NCBI RefSeq assembly: GCF_002866825.1
Contig: NZ_PKUS01000025.1
Coordinates: forward strand, 24,042-88,041
Reading direction: 5' to 3'
Source of the DNA: Pseudohalioglobus lutimaris
Lineage (GTDB): Bacteria > Pseudomonadota > Gammaproteobacteria > Pseudomonadales > Halieaceae
DNA length: 64,000 nt
The notes beneath the pieces are model-generated. The model saw nothing but the letters and a program-made list of their open reading frames with translations, had not been told where the DNA came from and searched no databases. Both the position numbers and the translations under genes were made by a program. This document shows positions 37,921-46,356 of this stretch, piece by piece. Positions within the stretch are counted from its first letter, which is position 1, and each line of letters opens with the position of its first letter.

Positions 37921-38270
37921 TACAGCAAATCCTCCACGTCCTGGGATATCTCTTGCGCTTGGTGCATGATGCCCACCGCGTCCTCCACGTCCAGCTGAAA
38001 GGCAATGCCGGTGCCTGGTTTGGCATCCAGCTCGCCTGCAATGTTGATGCGCTCCAGGATGTGCCTGGACCGGTGCTGCTCGACCAGGAACAAGATGACG
38101 TCACGCTGGGTCTCCAGGGACAGTCCGAAGAAGGTTTTGTTTACCTGCAGGCCTTCTCCCCTGGCGTTGGTGATAACCGTAGAGCCGGTAGCGCCTGCCT
38201 CGCGCGCGGCGTCCATCACCGCATCGGTTTTCTCGTCTTCCACGAACACGATAATCATTTTGAAGTGCAT
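37920..38270 (-). CDS. PII-like signalling protein
   Basis: Protein of 116 residues with the PII/GlnB-like ferredoxin fold: FKMIIVFVEDEKTDAVMDAAREAGATGSTV, ARGEGLQ at the T-loop region and VILFLVEQHRSRHILERI, then GIAFQLDVEDAVGIMHQ. It lacks the uridylylation tyrosine of GlnB, so it belongs to the wider PII-like group that binds nucleotides and controls transporters. ATG with GGAGAAGC upstream, 10 nt after the second DUF1538 gene. Confidence 0.85.
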   Translation of the reverse strand: MHFKMIIVFVEDEKTDAVMDAAREAGATGSTVITNARGEGLQVNKTFFGLSLETQRDVILFLVEQHRSRHILERINIAGELDAKPGTGIAFQLDVEDAVGIMHQAQEISQDVEDLL

Positions 38271-38280
38271 GAGCTTCTCC

Positions 38281-39087
38281 TCAGGCGTTGCGTCGCGTTT
38301 GTTTATTCCCTCTCTTGGTCATGGCGGTGCGCAGCTCCGAGAGCTGGGCATAGGCCATCACCGAGATGATAGGAAACAGGCTGGCGAAGGCGATCAGGCC
38401 AAAGCCATCGATTAAAGGATTGCGGCCGGGTACTGTCTCTGACAGCCCCAGTCCCAGGGCCGCCACCAGTGGCACGGTGACGGTGGAGGTGGTTACCCCG
38501 CCGGAGTCATAAGCCAGCGGGATTATTATTTTTGGTGCCACCATTGTCTGCAGTACCACCAGGACGTAGCCCGAAATAATGTACCAGTGGATCGGGTCCC
38601 CCACCACGATGCGATAGCAGCCCAGTGCGATACCCACGGCCACACCCAGCGCTACGGCAATGCGTAACCCCCATATACCTATGGCGCCAGCGGACACCTG
38701 GTTTGCCTTTATCGCCACGGCGATCAATGAGGGTTCGGCAATCGTGGTGCTAAAGCCGATCATGAAAGCGAAAACATAGACCCAGTAATAGTTCAGCCAG
38801 TCGATGTCGGCCGCGGTCTCCCCTGCCTGCAGGGTGCTCTCGATAAACACCGGGTCGGTGAGTTGTCCCGCCATCAGCCGCCCCAGCGGGAACAGGCACC
38901 ACTCCAGCCCCAGCAAAAACAGCGACAGGCCGACCAGTACCCAGAGGAAGCCGAAGAGGATTTGTCCCAGGTTGGCGGGCTTTTGTCGCAGCACCACGAA
39001 CTGAAAGCCAAAGATGATCGCGGCGATGGGCAGCACGTCGTTGATCGTGCCCAGCGTGGTAGTCCAGATGGACTCGAATATATCCAT
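38281..39087 (-). CDS. DUF1538 membrane protein (second subunit)
   Basis: Inner-membrane protein of 268 residues with about seven TM helices. It carries the conserved DUF1538 features FSTTIAEPSLIAVA and [16 protein letters not shown], and later [15 protein letters not shown]. Start overlaps the stop of its paralogue by TGATG. The two paralogues share these motifs, suggesting ancient duplication and a heterodimeric or two-half channel/transporter. Solute unknown. Confidence 0.88.
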   Translation of the reverse strand: MDIFESIWTTTLGTINDVLPIAAIIFGFQFVVLRQKPANLGQILFGFLWVLVGLSLFLLGLEWCLFPLGRLMAGQLTDPVFIESTLQAGETAADIDWLNYYWVYVFAFMIGFSTTIAEPSLIAVAIKANQVSAGAIGIWGLRIAVALGVAVGIALGCYRIVVGDPIHWYIISGYVLVVLQTMVAPKIIIPLAYDSGGVTTSTVTVPLVAALGLGLSETVPGRNPLIDGFGLIAFASLFPIISVMAYAQLSELRTAMTKRGNKQTRRNA

Positions 39088-39821
39088 CAGATCAGCATCC
39101 CGTAGGCCATCACAAAGATCATCGGCGTCAGCGAAGCGAAGGCGATCAGGCCGAAGCCGTCTATCATCGGGTTACGCCCGCGGATAGAAGAGGCCAGCCC
39201 CACACCCAACGCGGTCACCAGCGGCACGGTAATGGTCGATGTGGTCACGCCGCCGGAGTCATAGGCGATGCCAATGATCTCCCGCGGTGCAAACATGGTC
39301 ATTATGACAACCAGTATGTAACCGCCGATAATCAGCCACTGTACCGGCCAGCCGCGCAGTATGCGGATGACGCCGATGACTATAGCCAGGCCCACGGAGA
39401 AAGCCACCGTGTAGCGCAGGCCGTTGGCATAGTCTTCCCGGGCGTCTTTACTGGAATCGATCATGCCGCCATTGGCAGCCACCGTCGCGGCCTCGTCAGC
39501 CACGGCAATCAGGGCGGGCTCTGCCACCGTGGTGCCAAAGCCCAGGGCGAAGGCGAAGGTAATCAACCAGAACAGACTGCCCTTGCGGGCCAGTGCAGTG
39601 GCCATGGACTCGCCGATAGGAAACAGTCCCTGCTCCAGGCCGTGTATGAAAAAAGTGAGGCCCAGCACCACGAAGGCGACACCCAGCAGAATCTGCCCGA
39701 GATCCGGGAGGGGCTGCTTGAGCACCGCAAACTGGAAGAACAGAATCACCAGAATAATCGGCAACAGGTCGCGCAGGCTGCCGAGCATGGAAAACAGTAG
39801 CTTATTGAGAGCTTTGGACAC
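39087..39821 (-). CDS. DUF1538 membrane protein (first subunit)
   Basis: Inner-membrane protein of 244 residues, paralogous to the next gene ([44 protein letters not shown]). GTG start, head of the four-gene operon. DUF1538 proteins occur widely as pairs with PII-like and CBS partners, and are candidate transporters; nothing here shows the substrate. Confidence 0.88.
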   Translation of the reverse strand: MSKALNKLLFSMLGSLRDLLPIILVILFFQFAVLKQPLPDLGQILLGVAFVVLGLTFFIHGLEQGLFPIGESMATALARKGSLFWLITFAFALGFGTTVAEPALIAVADEAATVAANGGMIDSSKDAREDYANGLRYTVAFSVGLAIVIGVIRILRGWPVQWLIIGGYILVVIMTMFAPREIIGIAYDSGGVTTSTITVPLVTALGVGLASSIRGRNPMIDGFGLIAFASLTPMIFVMAYGMLI

Positions 39822-39959
39822 ACGAATCCCTGTACTAATAGCGTACTCAGGTTACCAGTTTAGGGGGGGAGGGTATTGATCTGGATAAAGATTCAGGCCC
39901 GATGGGAGCGTTCCTTGCCCCGCCACCCGCAGCAATTGAATTGCGCCGCGGCGCGTTCG

Positions 39960-40799
39960 TCAGAATCGGTAGTTGATGTTGACCGTGGGGCCGGTAAAGG
40001 TCGCATCCAGGGCCACTTCGCGGTTGGACGATTTATCCTGGGTCAGGTCGATATCAACGTACTGGTAGCCTAGGGTGGCGGCCCAGTGATCACCTATTTC
40101 GTAGCCGATGCGAGGATGTATATAGGCAAAACTGCCGTCGTAGTCTCCATACGTTGCACTGAGCCAGCCCATGGTGACCCCCAGGCCCCAGTTGTTGCCA
40201 AGTTCGTAGTTGAGATGGGCCCGCAAATTCGGTAACGGGGCAAGCAGGTCGCTGCTGCCTACCGCCGCCTCTTGCTCAATTTCGCCGATAAAAGCGCGGC
40301 CCTTGATGGCGGTTTCCAGGTTCATTGCGTGTATACCCCCGCCCAGCAGGATCTCAGCGCGGTCGCTGACGTAAACCTGGTACAGCACGTCGAGAATATA
40401 AGTGTCGATACTGAACGAGGTACTCACTGCTGCGCCGGCCTGGAATTCCTTGCCGTCGAAGTTGAAGTCCCGGGCCACGCTGCGGCGGCCGCTCTCATCG
40501 AAGGTGTAGGCCATGCCTACCAGCATCCATCGAGGAGAAAATCGCCAGCGATACTCCAGGGTCCAACTGGTGTAATCGTCCTCCATTCCCAGGTCTTCAA
40601 GGTCTATGCCGACTTCGGGCAGGTTGCCAGCGGTAGCGCGAACCTCGGCGTCAGCCTTCTGCAGAGCCGCGCCCACCCCAAGCATGTGCTTGGACCCGAA
40701 GAGGCGCTGTGTTGAGTCTTCGTCTGCCTGAGCCAGCGGTGTGAGCGCCAGCAGTGTGCCGGCGAGAAGTAGAGTTGGTGTACGCATCGGGTGTCTCAT
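39960..40799 (-). CDS. outer-membrane beta-barrel protein
   Basis: Protein of about 279 residues with a leader (MRTPTLLLAGTLLALTPLAQA) and an alternating beta-barrel body (YTSWTLEYRWRFSPRWMLVG, YILDVLYQVYVSDRAEILLGGG, IGYEIGDHWAATLGYQYVDID) ending in INYRF, the outer-membrane terminal signal. Frame is open to 40838; in-frame ATGs at 40799 and 40787 begin the leader, with no clear ribosome site for either. Function unknown. Confidence 0.75.
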   Translation of the reverse strand: MRHPMRTPTLLLAGTLLALTPLAQADEDSTQRLFGSKHMLGVGAALQKADAEVRATAGNLPEVGIDLEDLGMEDDYTSWTLEYRWRFSPRWMLVGMAYTFDESGRRSVARDFNFDGKEFQAGAAVSTSFSIDTYILDVLYQVYVSDRAEILLGGGIHAMNLETAIKGRAFIGEIEQEAAVGSSDLLAPLPNLRAHLNYELGNNWGLGVTMGWLSATYGDYDGSFAYIHPRIGYEIGDHWAATLGYQYVDIDLTQDKSSNREVALDATFTGPTVNINYRF

Positions 40800-40861
40800 C
40801 AGTGTCGCAAAACTATACTGTATCCTATCGAAAGGCATTCTTCACCGCATCCCCCCCCTGC

Positions 40862-42769
40862 TCATTTCCCTAGGAATTTCTTCAGCGCATCGCCCGCTTC
40901 CTTGCCGAATTTCTCCTCTACTTCCTCCTGCGCTTTTCGCTTGAGTTCATTCTCCGCCATATCGCCCACAATAGCGCTGGTGTCGACCTTGCACCACTTG
41001 GCAGGTTCACCGGTAACGTTGCCCGAGCACACCACAGGCCAGTCAATCTCGGTAATGCGTTGGTTGACGCGACAGGCGGGGTCCAGCTTCTCCAGCCCCG
41101 ATGACAGGGTCGCCTTGAACGTTGTCTCAAAATCCATGCTGTTGATGTCCAGAGCGCCCTTGCCGAGCAGGCGCACGTCCGGGAGCCTGGCGGTCAGCGG
41201 TTGCAGCATGGCCTTACCTTCACCCATTACGATCTTGACGGAGAGCGCTTCGAAGCGGCTTTCGGACGGGAATTCCGCACTCAATGCTTCCTGGTTCACC
41301 AGTGCCACAGCTTCGCAGAGCATCTTCTCTACGCCGATTTCACCCAGTACGGCATCCTGGGTCTGCAGGTCTATGGGGCCGCGCAGCGTGCTGGTCAATG
41401 CGTTGCTGCTATTACCCTGGGCATGTAGTTTCCAGTTGAGGTTCGCGGTGCCGCTGAGCAGTGGTTCCACCTCGGCAGCGGCCAGAGCCTGGCTGATATC
41501 GACATCGCTGAGGGTGCCCTGGGTATTGAGCCTTGCCAGGCTGTGCTTGGCATTCAGGTTGGCTTTCATATCCAGCTTGCCGCCATGCACCAGGCCAGTG
41601 ACCGTCGGTAGAATCGCAGCACCATTCACCACGCGCAGCCTGGCTTTCAGGTCGGTCACCCGATGCGCACCCCAGACCACCTCGTCGATGAACAGGCTCG
41701 CACGGGTATCCATTACCCTGAGCGCGTCCAGTGGCAGCGGTACGTCTGCGTCGCCGTCGGACTTCTCGTTTTCGCTACCTGCTTCGGCTGCCGCAGCGTC
41801 GGCTGCCGCAGCATCGGCTGCCGCAGCATCGGCGCCGGCCAGGGCCAGCAGTGCGGGGGTAAACTGGTTGAGGTGCAAATCAGCGTCGATCTGCGGGCTC
41901 TCGAAACTGGCGTAGCGCACCTTGCCTTGCGCACGCGTGTCGGCAATATTGGCCAATAACTGCAGGTCAGCCACCTGGCGATTGATATCAACTTCGCCGG
42001 AAGTAGACAATGTGATGGTCTCCGCCAGCACGCCGTTCACTTCCACCTCCATGGTTTCAATGCCCAGCAGTTGCGTCTGCTGGCTCAGGGTGACGCTGCC
42101 AGTGAGCAGGATGTCGGTGGGCGTCTCTCCGGGCAATTGAATGGCCGCCTCCAGTGGCATGGCGCGACCGTCGAGGTTGAGGCCCTGGCCTCGGAGTGTG
42201 TGGATGACAATGACGCTGGTATCGCCGCCTGCTTCCGTCATTTCCACGCGTGAGTCAGTGATACGCAGGTCGGCGACTTCCAGTGCCAAAGGTACGGCCA
42301 GTGCTGCTTCGGTGCCCGCCGACTTGCCGGCTGCCTCGCGTTCAGCCTGGCGTTTTGCATAGAAGGCCTGCAACTGGGCATCGTCCATCTTGCTGGTGTC
42401 CAGCGGTTCCGGGTCAGGTGCGGTGACCAGCCGTGCGACCACGCCGTCCATGGCGATGGTGTCGATGGCCACCTGTCCTGAAAGCAGAGGCATAAGCTGC
42501 ACACCAATCTCCAGTGCGCGTGCCTCCAGGCTGCCCTGCCCCTCGTCAGGCATATCGACGTAAACCTGCTCCAGTTTGACGCCGAGCACGGGAAGAATGC
42601 TGAGACTGGACTCTCCCTCGACTCGCAGCGTGGCGCCGGTTTGCTTGTTAACTTCGGCCGCCGCCAACTCGAGAATTTTTTCCTTGTCCAGCAACAGGGG
42701 GACCAGGACCGCTGCGGCGATAACGATGATGAGGGGAATGGCGATCAGGTAGAGCAGAATACGTGGCAT
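40862..42769 (-). CDS. AsmA-family protein
   Basis: Protein of 635 residues: one N-terminal TM (about 5-28, LIAIPLIIVIAAAVLVPLLL), then a periplasmic domain with the AsmA start pattern (VNKQTGATLRVEGESSLSILPVLGV) and C-terminal AsmA_2-like LNWKLHAQGNSSNALTSTLRG. A lysine-rich tail ends the protein. A low-complexity Ala/Asp linker (about residues 308-330) is encoded by a 15-bp tandem repeat. ATG with AAGGATG upstream. It is likely to be involved in outer-membrane lipid homeostasis, by family. Confidence 0.85.
   Translation of the reverse strand: MPRILLYLIAIPLIIVIAAAVLVPLLLDKEKILELAAAEVNKQTGATLRVEGESSLSILPVLGVKLEQVYVDMPDEGQGSLEARALEIGVQLMPLLSGQVAIDTIAMDGVVARLVTAPDPEPLDTSKMDDAQLQAFYAKRQAEREAAGKSAGTEAALAVPLALEVADLRITDSRVEMTEAGGDTSVIVIHTLRGQGLNLDGRAMPLEAAIQLPGETPTDILLTGSVTLSQQTQLLGIETMEVEVNGVLAETITLSTSGEVDINRQVADLQLLANIADTRAQGKVRYASFESPQIDADLHLNQFTPALLALAGADAAAADAAAADAAAAEAGSENEKSDGDADVPLPLDALRVMDTRASLFIDEVVWGAHRVTDLKARLRVVNGAAILPTVTGLVHGGKLDMKANLNAKHSLARLNTQGTLSDVDISQALAAAEVEPLLSGTANLNWKLHAQGNSSNALTSTLRGPIDLQTQDAVLGEIGVEKMLCEAVALVNQEALSAEFPSESRFEALSVKIVMGEGKAMLQPLTARLPDVRLLGKGALDINSMDFETTFKATLSSGLEKLDPACRVNQRITEIDWPVVCSGNVTGEPAKWCKVDTSAIVGDMAENELKRKAQEEVEEKFGKEAGDALKKFLGK
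41786..41830 (-). repeat. 15-bp tandem repeat inside asmA-like gene
   Basis: Three consecutive 15-nt units, GGCTGCCGCAGCRTC on the plus strand; the last two identical, the first with one change. Being 15 nt long, copy changes keep frame and add or drop five residues of an Ala/Asp linker. Confidence 0.85.
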
Positions 42770-42850
42770 TTTTCATCCTTATGATTAATGGTCAACGCAG
42801 TGGTACAGCTGAGACCGATAATAATAGAACAGGTTCGCCAGAATATTGGA

Positions 42851-44107
42851 TCAGCTGCCTGCGTAGGCGCGCTTTACTTCCTCGGCGATGATACGGATGC
42901 CCTCGCGCACGCGCGATCGGTCCTGGGCGTAGGACACACGGATACACTCCTGGCTGTGAGGCCAGTTGTCCTCCATGCCGACAAAGAAATTGTGCCCCGG
43001 CACGATCAGTACACCGCGGTGCTTGAGGCGTTCATAGAGCTGCTGGCTGCTGATCGGGAGTCCGTCGAACCACAGCCACAGGAAGATGGCGCCCTCGGGT
43101 TTATGCACGTGCCAGGGAAGATCGCCCAGCTCCTCCCGGAACCAGGCCACCGCCTGCTGTGAGCGCTCGCGGTAAAATGGCGTCACGTAGTCGCGGGTGA
43201 GGCTCAGTATCTCGCCGGTGTCGAACAGGGCCCTCGCCAGCGCCGGGCCCAGCGTGCCGCAGGCGAGGCTGACGATAGTATTGGCATGGGTAAAGGCCTG
43301 TATGATTTCTTCCCGCGCGACCACGATGCCGGTGCGCACGCCGGGCAGGCCCAGCTTGGACAGGCTCAGCACCAGTATGGTGTTTTCGTTCCAGTGAGGT
43401 GTGGCCTCGGTGAACAGGATGTTGGGGAAGGGCAGCCCGTAGGCTCCATCGATAATCAGCGGTATGTCCCGGTCCCGGGCTATCTCGTCGAGATGCGCGA
43501 CTTCCTCGTCGGTCAGCACGTTGCCCGTGGGGTTAGTGGGGCGTGAAACGCATAAGGCCGCGGTTTCTGTGCCGGGATCAAGTTGAGAAAAGTCGACATG
43601 GTATTTGAACAGATGATCGTCCAGTTGTTCGATGCTGGGCCGGGTGGCGGTGAAAAAATTGTCACCCAGACCGGTGTCGGCGTAACCGATGTACTCGGGC
43701 GCCAGGGGCAGGTGAATCGCCCGCGAGTCGCCCCCGGGCATGGCGCCGGCGAGCATATTAAACAGCACAAAGAACGCCGACTGGCTGCCGTTACTGACGG
43801 CGACGTTCTGCTCACCCACCGCCCAGCCAAACTGCTGGTGCAGGAACCCCGCTACCTGCTGGCGGAACTGCCGGTCCCCCTGTGGAGACTGGTAAATGCC
43901 GAACAGGCTGTGACGCTGGGCCGGGTCCGCCATGACAGTCTCCAGCCGCTGCTGAAAAATGGCTTCTACCTCAGGCAGGCGGCCGGGATTGCCGCCGCCC
44001 ATGAAAATCATTTCCGGGTTTTCGTTAAGCGCGTTCCCGAGATCGTCCATGAGCTCGACGATGCCGGATTTGCCGGCGAATTTCTGGCCGAAAGCTGAGA
44101 GTTTCAA
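42851..44107 (-). CDS. avtA: valine--pyruvate transaminase
   Basis: PLP-dependent aminotransferase of 418 residues, cytosolic. N-terminal KLSAFGQKFAGKSGIVELMDDLG and IFMGGGNPGRLPEVE are characteristic of AvtA. PLP lysine lies in LSLSKLGLPGVRTG. Other fold-type I features: SRPTNPTGNVL and VDGAYGLPFP-type LIIDGAYGLPF. It interconverts alanine/2-oxoisovalerate and pyruvate/valine. The frame begins with TTG. Single gene by layout. Confidence 0.9.
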   Translation of the reverse strand: MKLSAFGQKFAGKSGIVELMDDLGNALNENPEMIFMGGGNPGRLPEVEAIFQQRLETVMADPAQRHSLFGIYQSPQGDRQFRQQVAGFLHQQFGWAVGEQNVAVSNGSQSAFFVLFNMLAGAMPGGDSRAIHLPLAPEYIGYADTGLGDNFFTATRPSIEQLDDHLFKYHVDFSQLDPGTETAALCVSRPTNPTGNVLTDEEVAHLDEIARDRDIPLIIDGAYGLPFPNILFTEATPHWNENTILVLSLSKLGLPGVRTGIVVAREEIIQAFTHANTIVSLACGTLGPALARALFDTGEILSLTRDYVTPFYRERSQQAVAWFREELGDLPWHVHKPEGAIFLWLWFDGLPISSQQLYERLKHRGVLIVPGHNFFVGMEDNWPHSQECIRVSYAQDRSRVREGIRIIAEEVKRAYAGS

Positions 44108-44284
44108 GATGTCTCACCAAAGTCTGGAATTTAGGCGGGCCGCTATAGTAGCCCTGTGTACAGTGAGTGTATATGCTCAGAATCCTGTCGCAATGGAAAG
44201 CATACATACATGAGAGAGGCGCCGCGCCACTGCCGCAACGGTAATGAACACGTCAGCGGCGAGCATTGCCCTGCTGTGGCCAGC

Positions 44285-45157
44285 TCAACCTGAGCGTTGC
44301 AGGGCGTCGGCCATGGGTTGCGTGGTCAGCGTAGTCGTATCCCTTTTCATCGCGGTCTGGATCAGCTGGAGGCGCCGTTGGGTACTGGGGTGGGTCTGCG
44401 TGAACTCCAGCCAGGTTGTGCTGTCCGGGTCACTGGCTATATTGCGAAAGAACTCGTCGGCCCCGCCAAGGTGCCCATAGTGAGAGCGGACAATCGCCAG
44501 TGCGCGGCGGTCTGCCTGTAGTTCCATTTCACGATTGAAACTGAGCAGGGTCAGCATGCTGCCGGCGCCCAGGCTGCCGCCGAGCAGGCCGTTGGCGTTA
44601 TTGCCTAGAATGGTCGCCAGGGCGATCTGCACCACCATGCCGCGGCTGGCCGCTTCGATGGGATGGCGTAACTGCACATGCGCAATCTCGTGAGCCAGTA
44701 CCATTGCCAGGCCATTTTCGCTTTCCACGTGCGACAGCAGGGTTTCGCTAACCGCGATCTGTGCGCCCAGGGTGGCAAACGCGTTGGGAATGTCCAGGCC
44801 CAGCAGTGCAAAACGAAAGTCCTCTGCCGGCACTATGCTTTGAGGATCTTTCCCCTCTATAGGCACCGTCAGGCTGCTCGCGAGCAGCGCCTTCCCCAGC
44901 TCCTGCAGTGCGTCGCTGGCTGCGGCTTGCGGCTCACTGTTTTCATCGGTGAGAGACTCCAGCGCGGGTGCGGCGGCCAGCTCCCAGGCGAAGGGACTAT
45001 GTGGCGCCATTAACCTTACCGCCAGGCTCAGGGCGAATACCAGGGCAACCAGGCCAGCGCTGACGCCGGCTGCAAGCACCAGGAATTCCCGCATGGGGTG
45101 CGTATTTCTGGCATTGATGCCCTCCGGGATGCGCGGGTTCCCGCGGGGCAGTGACAT
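44285..45157 (-). CDS. membrane-anchored M48-family zinc metallopeptidase
   Basis: Protein of 290 residues with one N-terminal TM (about 24-48, FLVLAAGVSAGLVALVFALS) and an M48 peptidase domain. Zinc motif HEIAH at 156-160 (VLAHEIAHVQLRHP) and the third-ligand Glu in REMELQADRRAL. The C-terminal region FTQTHPSTQRRLQLIQ is typical of M48/HtpX/BepA-like enzymes. It is last in an operon with two YbjQ-family genes, 6 nt after the second. Probably periplasm-facing quality-control protease; target unknown. Confidence 0.9.
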   Translation of the reverse strand: MSLPRGNPRIPEGINARNTHPMREFLVLAAGVSAGLVALVFALSLAVRLMAPHSPFAWELAAAPALESLTDENSEPQAAASDALQELGKALLASSLTVPIEGKDPQSIVPAEDFRFALLGLDIPNAFATLGAQIAVSETLLSHVESENGLAMVLAHEIAHVQLRHPIEAASRGMVVQIALATILGNNANGLLGGSLGAGSMLTLLSFNREMELQADRRALAIVRSHYGHLGGADEFFRNIASDPDSTTWLEFTQTHPSTQRRLQLIQTAMKRDTTTLTTQPMADALQRSG

Positions 45158-45163
45158 GACCGC

Positions 45164-45625
45164 TTACTTTCCGGGCCCGATCAGTGCAGTGCCGTAAGCC
45201 AGCACCTCTACCGAACCAATGGCCCTGCCAGCATTGCCGGAGACGCGGGCAGTTTCAAATTTCAGGTTGATCACGGTCTCGGCCCCGCGCAGTGATGCCT
45301 GCTCCTGCATGCGCAGCACTGCCTCGCGTCGGGCGCGATCCAGCAGTGACTCGTAGGCGCTGATATTGCCCCCCACCAGGTTGCGCAGGCTGGCAACAAC
45401 GGTTTTGAAGTAGTCCACCGATATCACTACATTGCCGCAGACCATATCAGTGCGGTGCGCGAGCATGCCCGGGGGTGGGAAGCGTTGGTTCAGTACCACG
45501 ATGTGGCGCAGCTGGTCCTCGCGCGCGAATATTTGTTGATAGTGTTTGCTTTCCGCACGGCGCCCGAACAGGTAGCCAAGTGCCAGCAGGATGAAAAATA
45601 TTGCCAGTTGAAACAGGACTTCCAC
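45164..45625 (-). CDS. membrane-anchored YbjQ-family protein
   Basis: Protein of 153 residues: N-terminal TM (about 4-22, LFQLAIFFILLALGYLFG) plus a YbjQ/UPF0145 domain (GMLAHRTDMVCGNVVISVDYFKTVVASLRN, LRGAETVINLKFETARV, VLAYGTALI). The fold forms pentameric barrels and was once annotated as heavy-metal binding. GTG start, 5 nt downstream of the soluble YbjQ gene. The tethered paralogue is unusual beside a soluble one. Confidence 0.85.
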   Translation of the reverse strand: MEVLFQLAIFFILLALGYLFGRRAESKHYQQIFAREDQLRHIVVLNQRFPPPGMLAHRTDMVCGNVVISVDYFKTVVASLRNLVGGNISAYESLLDRARREAVLRMQEQASLRGAETVINLKFETARVSGNAGRAIGSVEVLAYGTALIGPGK

Positions 45626-45630
45626 GGTGG

Positions 45631-45957
45631 CTATTTCCCGGTCTCGATCACTTCCACCGCGGTGCCGTAGGCGAGAATCTCGGAGGCGCCGGCAGCGATG
45701 GCCGAGGTGGAAAAACGCACATTGATCACCGCGTTGGCGCCAATGGCCTGGGCTTGTTCAGACATTCTTGCCACCGCCTGGTCGCGCGATTCCTGCAACA
45801 GCTCCGTGTAGGCGCCCAGTTCACCACCGAAGATGTTCTTGAAGCTTGCCATGATGTCCTTGCCGGCGTGCTTGGCGCGCACGGTGCTGCCCTGGACCAG
45901 CCCGAGATGGCGCACCACGCGCATGTTGGGAATGATTTCAATGTTGCTGATCAGCAT
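45631..45957 (-). CDS. ybjQ: YbjQ-family protein (UPF0145)
   Basis: Soluble protein of 108 residues matching YbjQ over its length: MLISNIEIIPNMRVVRHLGL, DIMASFKNIFGGELGAYTELLQ, GANAVINVRFSTSAI and ILAYGTAVEV. The ATG at 45957 has GGAG about 9 nt upstream and gives the family's usual N-terminus; the frame stays open to 46011. First gene of the YbjQ-YbjQ-M48 operon. Confidence 0.9.
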   Translation of the reverse strand: MLISNIEIIPNMRVVRHLGLVQGSTVRAKHAGKDIMASFKNIFGGELGAYTELLQESRDQAVARMSEQAQAIGANAVINVRFSTSAIAAGASEILAYGTAVEVIETGK

Positions 45958-46237
45958 GAATGGGTCTCCGCAGGGCGTTTTGATGTCTGCGATCATACGT
46001 GGTGGGTGCACAGGGGGGAAACCGATGTTGCTGACCTGCGCACCAGTTCACGATTGCCGAATACGACTCACGGTCACCGCCAGGGGCCAGGCTGGTGAGC
46101 GCTCAATTACCCCCGGCCCCAGTCGGGGACTGGATCGGTGCCCGGCGGGTCATTCCGGCTCAGGCTGGAAACGTCGTTTCCGTGGCCAGCAAAGTCGCTG
46201 TGTGTGGTGTTGGCAAAGCGCGGTGAAAACAAAAATT

Positions 46238-46253
46238 TCACAATATATTGTGT
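46238..46253 (+). promoter_or_regulatory. NrdR box 1
   Basis: TCACAATATATTGTGT contains the perfect 14-bp palindrome CACAATATATTGTG (46239-46252) and fits the NrdR consensus acaCwAtATaTwGtgt. It is upstream of the nrdJ promoter, the normal place for this ribonucleotide-reductase repressor. Confidence 0.85.
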
Positions 46254-46260
46254 CCCGGCG

Positions 46261-46289
46261 TTGAGGTTCTGCCGATATGTAGGTATAAA
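46261..46289 (+). promoter_or_regulatory. sigma70-type promoter of nrdJab
   Basis: TTGAGG (46261-46266) and TATAAA (46284-46289) are 17 nt apart. The second NrdR box lies between and up to the -10 element, so NrdR binding would block RNA polymerase. Confidence 0.7.
46270..46285 (+). promoter_or_regulatory. NrdR box 2 (degenerate)
   Basis: The core CGATATGTAG (46273-46282) matches 8 of 10 core positions of CwAtATaTwG. It lies 32 bp from box 1, about three helical turns, the spacing typical of paired NrdR boxes. Confidence 0.65.
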
Positions 46290-46356
46290 TACGCCTACTA
46301 ACAACAAGCTTCGCGGCCGTCTTTCGGTCGCATTTCTGACGTACAAGGGGCAGATT

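Larger units (their letters stand above)
45958..46356. other. intergenic region upstream of nrdJa
   Basis: About 400 nt between the divergent ybjQ and nrdJa genes. It has the NrdR boxes and promoter described separately, and a 6-pair hairpin CCAGTC/GACTGG at 46119-46133. I looked for a B12 riboswitch because the product is B12-dependent and saw none of the conserved boxes. Confidence 0.6.

Noticed and set aside
41786..41830. CRISPR-like repeats
   Set aside because: Units are contiguous without spacers and code for an Ala/Asp linker.
45958..46356. Possible cobalamin riboswitch upstream of nrdJ
   Set aside because: No B12-box or long structured leader; the 5' leader from the predicted promoter is only about 60 nt.
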